Of a stretch of DNA of 64,000 bases, positions 63,254-64,000 are shown piece after piece. The first letter of the stretch is position 1, and every line of letters begins with the position of its first letter. Made by a program: the position numbers and the translations under genes. Below the pieces are notes generated by a model. It was given only the letters and a program-made list of their open reading frames with translations. It was not told where the DNA came from and searched no databases. Source of the stretch: Roseobacter fucihabitans (GTDB lineage Bacteria; Pseudomonadota; Alphaproteobacteria; Rhodobacterales; Rhodobacteraceae); contig NZ_CP143423.1 of assembly GCF_014337925.2 (NCBI RefSeq), forward strand, positions 2,696,501 through 2,760,500, in the 5' to 3' direction.

Positions 63254-64000
63254 GGTGCCTTTGAGCGGATTCAGACTTGTTCTCGTCACGACAGACAGCC
63301 CCAGCTTACAAACGGACGGTTTCCTTTGACAGGACTCGCACCACCACCCCAACCCTAGACAATCAACCGGGCATGACACAACCGATGATGGAAAAACATG
63401 CGCCGGTCTTTTCGCGTCAGGCGATCCGTTTCAACAGTAAAGCCATCGGTGCAAGACAGGAGATGCGCTCCCTGCGGCGGGTTTGGAGGCCGGGGAGGTG
63501 TTTCGCGCGGCTGGAGTATAATAAGTCACATCGAAGTGGTTTTCGCGCTCCAGCGCAGATCGATACCGACATACCCGGCTTTTGGGTAACGCGCGCGCCG
63601 CATCAACGCCTTTGCGGCCTCTCTGCGCCACCTCCCCGCACCGCTGGCAGGTGCCCGTCCTAAATACGTACCAGCCGAGTTCGCCGCCGAGCAAATCAAG
63701 CTTCTTGCAACAATGGACGAGCACCCGGAATTGCCTGCGGTTTTTAGCCAACTTTTCCAGCCACATCCGATTTGGATTGAGCGGTAAAAGGAAAACTGGC
63801 ACTCAGCCTGAATGGACGACACCGCCGATCAACCTCTATCGGGAACGTGAAGTGCATTTGATCCAGAAAACGGGCTATTTGCGCGCTTAGGAAAACCACG
63901 AAGGCCATGTATCCCCCGCGTCAAACACAAACGCGGGCGCATGCGAACCAAGGGCTGCCGTTATGCATGGTGAAGGAGCCAAATATCTGATGTTGTTTGA
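63254..64000. other. Right edge, remnants only
   Basis: About 750 bp. A short plus-strand stretch (around 63605-63787) reads ASLRHLPAPLAGARPKYVPA and ends in FQPHPIWIER, protein-like but broken upstream by stops and unrecognised. CCCGCGT/ACGCGGG near 63918-63940 can form a hairpin. The promoter for the DUF4157 gene should lie just after 63254. Confidence 0.35.

Noticed and set aside
1-64000. tRNA, rRNA, riboswitch or replication origin
   Set aside because: I saw no tRNA-like cloverleaf, rRNA segment, known riboswitch core, repABC genes or iteron array on either strand; a covariance-model scan would be needed to exclude small ones.

Overview
The window looks like an accessory region of a marine alphaproteobacterium of the Roseobacter group (Rhodobacteraceae). 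The evidence is the high GC content, the many binding-protein-dependent importers (a peptide-type ABC, a MalEFGK-type ABC, two RbsABC-type ABCs and a TAXI-TRAP system), SorC-type regulators, GlxA/AraC-like and FCD-GntR regulators, and a scattering of decayed IS elements. This is a judgement from protein style; the species cannot be named from the sequence.

Layout. 1-321: IS3-family OrfA remnant. 0.4-11.4 kb: amide island, with a dimethylformamidase large-subunit homologue, a divergent DMSO/biotin-sulfoxide-reductase-type molybdoenzyme, a Dpp-type importer and an acetamidase/formamidase. 11.5-21.3 kb: polyol/sugar island. One arm carries a UgpC-type ATPase, a glycerol-1-phosphate-dehydrogenase-like enzyme, a SIS isomerase, an SDR and a decayed epimerase. 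The divergent arm carries a binding protein, two permeases, a SorC regulator and an FGGY kinase. 21.4-29.7 kb: second sugar island, with an epimerase and SorC divergent from an RbsABC-type importer plus DhaK and DhaL; a ketotetrose or similar ketose is a reasonable guess. 29.7-38.6 kb: mtnK, mtnA, SorC, class II aldolase and aldo/keto reductase, divergent from a third sugar importer. The enzyme set matches the DHAP shunt for 5-methylthioribose/5-deoxyribose, here apparently with its own importer, regulator and a 31-bp operator-like palindrome.

38.6-47.5 kb: small orphan ORFs, IS630 and IS30 remnants, and a TAXI-TRAP transporter. An IS630 element sits inside an IS30 element, and the IS sequences are peppered with a 41-nt hairpin element that I do not recognise (six copies in the window). 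47.5-49.8 kb: a large Cys-rich orphan protein with a strong terminator. 50.4-57.4 kb: a catabolic cluster built round an FMN-dependent two-component monooxygenase (luciferase-like enzyme, flavin reductase with a degenerate Nudix-like tail, alpha/beta hydrolase, aldehyde dehydrogenase, DUF1185 protein, DUF1330-carboxymuconolactone-decarboxylase fusion, GntR regulator), then a chorismate-mutase-like protein. 57.6-59.5 kb: gene graveyard (AraC fragment, metallophosphoesterase, hsdM). 59.7-63.3 kb: a 1001-residue DUF4157 protein with an ART-like C-terminal segment, next to a YbjN-family protein; this looks like an effector with a chaperone or immunity partner.

Two results deserve most attention: the 41-nt hairpin element, whose insertions and recombination can be read directly from the IS630 copies, and the import-plus-DHAP-shunt island with its palindromic control region. 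The ORF ends are seen directly; functions come from family resemblance judged by eye; substrates are inferred.
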